Of a DNA stretch of 64,000 bases, positions 61,256-64,000 are shown one piece after another (positions within the stretch are counted from its first letter, which is position 1; every line of letters starts with the position of its first letter). The notes beneath the pieces are model-generated. The model was not told the DNA's origin. It saw nothing but the letters and a program-made list of their open reading frames with translations, and did not search any database. Source of the stretch: Onchocerca lupi (lineage: Eukaryota > Nematoda > Chromadorea > Rhabditida > Onchocercidae); assembly GCA_028564675.1 (NCBI GenBank), contig JAOVVO010000407.1, positions 1 through 64,000 on the forward strand. The letters run 5' to 3'. The position numbers and the translations under genes were made by a program.

Positions 61256-63980
61256 CTATGACATTAACAGCATAACTAAGAACACAGCGGTGAACATAAC
61301 GGAAATGTCTGGAAACAAGCTGAAATAATAAAATGATTACCAGCAGAGTTAATTACTAGGAAAAAGTAATTAACGAAAAGAGATGAAATCACAGAGAGCA
61401 AATTTTTTAGCGTCAATATCATAAAACTTTCGAATTTGGCTTTTTTGATGCGATTGATTTTACGAACTTTTGAAACTTAGCCTTATAAGATGCGAATTTT
61501 TTTTTTCTTTTATCTGTTTTCATACTAACCGACTCAGCCATTAAGAGCAATTATTAAAAGAAAAAACAAAAGGAATAGCTTTAAATAGCTTTAAAAAACT
61601 TACGGGTCGGACAGGAACAGCAGTTGCAGCCTGTAAAAATATTTTAGAAATGTAAAAATACTTATGAAAATACTGCAAAAATACTTTCAGTAAAAGTACT
61701 TGAAAATACTACATTTTGTAAAAATACTTTTTTAAAATAAAAATAGTTTAAAATCTTTGTGTATAGTCGTTTTGTTGTAAGTAAATTAATGGAAAGAATG
61801 GTGCTAGCTGAATAAACTTAAGAGGTGACATTATCAAGCATTCTACAATAATTAACCTAAATTTTGTATATGACTGCTTCTGAGAATGATCAATAATTAG
61901 TAAAATCGATTGTGATGGTTGATGATTAACTTACAAGGAAGTAATAAACACTGAGGTGAACAGCTTGTAGCCAATCCATTAGCTTGTTCACTATCACCGC
62001 AGCATTTCCTGTCTGATTCTAGACCAAGCATTGGTGCTGGGGCACTTCTTAATTGTGTGGTCTGAATTGTCTCTTTTGGCAATCCGGTATAAATTGAGTT
62101 CGATGAAACGTATGCCTGATAAGGTATGGAACTGAAAGGTTGAGCTTTGTAAGGGAATCTCACTGAATTCGGCAATTGTTGCGGTAATGACTGTGAACCG
62201 TATTGCGGTTCCGGTTCATTAACTTCCACTGCTCCTATAAAAAAAAAGTTGGTTTTTATTGTCTTCTGAAGATTATTGTTATTAAAAGAATGTATCACTA
62301 AATCTTTGATTGTTCGAAATTCAAAACAACATATATCAAATCAGCAAAAAAGTGATATACACAGTTTTTTTTTTTTTCTCATGCAGTTGCTATAACGGGT
62401 TTGATTCCATCGAAATTATAATTAATCCAAGAAAACTAAGAGACTGTCGCATAATAGCAGTCCAAATTACTGAAAGCTTAATCAATTGATGAAAATGAAA
62501 GAAGACACTGACGAATATTGCTGTGATTATTTCTCCTATTTGTGATCTTGTTAAATTAAAGATAATTCAATTTTTTGATTGCATATCTTATAAAGTAATC
62601 ACAGATGCAAAGCTAAATGCATATAAGATAGTTATTGAAATGTGACTTTACGACACAAAACAAACCAGAAGCGCCATATCCAGGCGGAATGTTCGCATTT
62701 CGGTTTTGCATTGTTGGATTAGGAAAATAGATTGTTGAAACAATGTCTCCGGAAGATATGGTGGAGGATTTTTCTGCGTTTCTTGCTTCAAAAGCATCCA
62801 GATTATTTTTCTATTGAGGATACTTTTAGAAGATGAGAAACTGATCATCGATGGCCAGGTAGCTTTGAAAGTTTTTCGTCCGCATTATTATCAGTAATTA
62901 GTAATGTACTAATGCTTGATCAAAAAGAGCCAAAGAATTAGTAAGCATATATATATATACATATATATATATAGCATATATATATATATATAGTATATAT
63001 ATATATATATATATATCAATTCCTCAAAAGCTCATTTTCAAACAGAAATATAAAAATTTACATTATTAGCTACTAATGAACAGTTCATATTCAATATAAT
63101 TAAATTCTTCAGAATTAGCAAAATTTCGCCTTCACTGCTTTCAAGAGAGTATATCAAGCAAAGTTGTTTTTCAAATTTTGAAATTTTTAGAAATCGCTCG
63201 AAAAGAAAGTTAAGTGAAGAAAGGAACCTTCAGAGATCTCGGGTTGACGACCAATTATAGGTTTATTGTATGAGCTTTCACTTCGAATTAAATCTCGATT
63301 TTCGTCAACCAAAAAAAAAAAAAAGAAAAAAAAAGGTAATATGCCATGTAAAGTAACGAATTAGTTAATAAGAGCGATTCTTGAAATTGGGTTTTTTTTT
63401 TTTGTTGTTGTTGCGAGATGCAAAAAAACTATTAATTAACAATGCTTAATTCGTGTTCAGGCTTATTTAGAAGTGATCTTTTAAAATTTGAGTTCCGGGA
63501 TTTTAGCATCATTATTCAATCCGGCAAACAAGCAGATTCAAAAAAGGATTTTATATTGTATATTTCTTGCCTTTTTTCTGAGCATATATTAAAATATGAT
63601 GAGTAATTACTTCGAAAAACTAATTAATTTCGAATTGCACTTACTATGGCAAAATTATTATCATAATTATCGTCATTTTTATAATCAGGAAGATTGTTGG
63701 TAGAAGATAGCTCTTCAACATTCAAAATTTTGCTTTATCAAAACAACAAAAAAACTTGTTCTATGTTTACTGATAAAATTTTTTGCCCTATATAACTAAA
63801 GGCCTTTTATGGAATAATCATAATGGACACGAAAAATATTTCTATCTTTTGCACGTACATTTGTACATTGAGAAATAAGAAATAATTTAACAAATTCTCT
63901 AAGACTAAATCAATCCTCATTAAATTATAATTAACAAGGTTAGTATGTTCTTACAATGCACGAAATTCTTCGATAATATA
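61256..63980 (-). CDS. Disordered protein with cysteine-cluster C-terminus (5' partial, model incomplete)
   Basis: Exons supported on the minus strand: 63980-63955, 63732-63645, about 63309-63228, 62810-62511 region ending near 62666, 62234-61935, 61630-61604 and 61308-61256. The first parts are Asn/Asp/Ser-rich and look disordered (LPDYKNDDNYDNNFAI, SSGDIVSTIYFPNPTMQNRN). The fifth exon carries KCCGDSEQ and SCSPQC, and with the sixth it forms a dense cluster PCCNCCSCPTH. The last exon encodes a hydrophobic tail (ISVMFTAVFLVMLLMS), which suggests a C-terminal membrane anchor or a GPI signal. Two problems remain. The 63309 exon has no AG before it, only a T run ending TTGG. Its exit phase (1) also does not match the next exon (0). 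Assembly errors in homopolymers, a missed exon or gene decay could explain this. No known family is recognised, and the gene continues past the right edge. Confidence 0.5.
62946..63016. repeat. Interrupted (AT)n microsatellite
   Basis: Three AT blocks separated by short interruptions (AC, AGC, AGT), in an intron of the right-edge gene. Confidence 0.9.
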
Positions 63981-64000
63981 CTAAAAAACGGAACTGAAAA

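Noticed and set aside
1..64000. tRNA, rRNA and CRISPR features
   Set aside because: I looked for TTCGAATC/TTCGAGTC-type B boxes with partner A boxes, conserved rRNA stretches and regularly spaced repeats. None was convincing by eye.

Overview
The window looks like nuclear DNA of a parasitic nematode, most likely a filarial (clade III) species. The base composition is AT-rich. Genes are split into many short exons with GTAAGT-like donors and TTTCAG-like acceptors. Introns run from about 100 bp to several kb, longer than is usual in Caenorhabditis. The best family matches are nematode or general animal proteins. There is no bacterial-style gene packing. The species assignment is inference. All gene models were spliced by eye, and exon phases were checked by arithmetic.

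Layout from left to right. (1) 358-11356 (+): a sorbin/vinexin/CAP-type adaptor (sorb-1) with three SH3 domains and a 4.55 kb intron. (2) 12527-14210 (+): a FAM172A/ARB2 alpha/beta-hydrolase-fold protein. (3) 14850-16275 (+): a small LRAT/H-rev107-type NlpC/P60 acyltransferase or phospholipase with a C-terminal membrane anchor. (4) 27540-18584 (-): a 16-exon PTEN phosphatase (daf-18) with an intact HCKAGKGRTG loop. (5) 27.5-34.1 kb: gene-poor and repeat-bearing, with an LTR-like fragment and short two-copy tandem duplications. (6) 34148-37223 (+): a SAM-dependent methyltransferase with an N-terminal winged-helix-like part. (7) 38218-42307 (+): a short-chain dehydrogenase of the retinol-dehydrogenase type. 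(8) 43846-44852 (+): FAHD1. (9) 48428-46061 (-): the SIAH E3 ubiquitin ligase. (10) 53306-49968 (-): a TBC1D13-type Rab GAP. (11) 55271-55687 (+): histone H4 interrupted by an intron and carrying Ser at the normally invariant Gly56. (12) 59413-58619 (-): a secreted eight-cysteine protein. (13) 60927-59920 (-): an orphan group of three exons. (14) from the right edge to 61256 (-): a disordered protein with a cysteine-cluster C-terminus.

Several genes belong to conserved signalling and metabolic pathways. daf-18/PTEN antagonises PI3K in insulin/dauer signalling. SIAH is a RING ubiquitin ligase. The TBC protein is a Rab GAP. The SORBS adaptor works at adhesion or sarcomere sites. FAHD1 and the SDR are small-molecule enzymes. 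I see no evidence that neighbours form one pathway. The least explained parts are the 58.6-63.98 kb minus-strand block, with secreted or cysteine-rich products, uncertain gene boundaries and possibly alternative last exons, and the intron-bearing variant H4. No tRNA, rRNA or CRISPR feature was found by eye.
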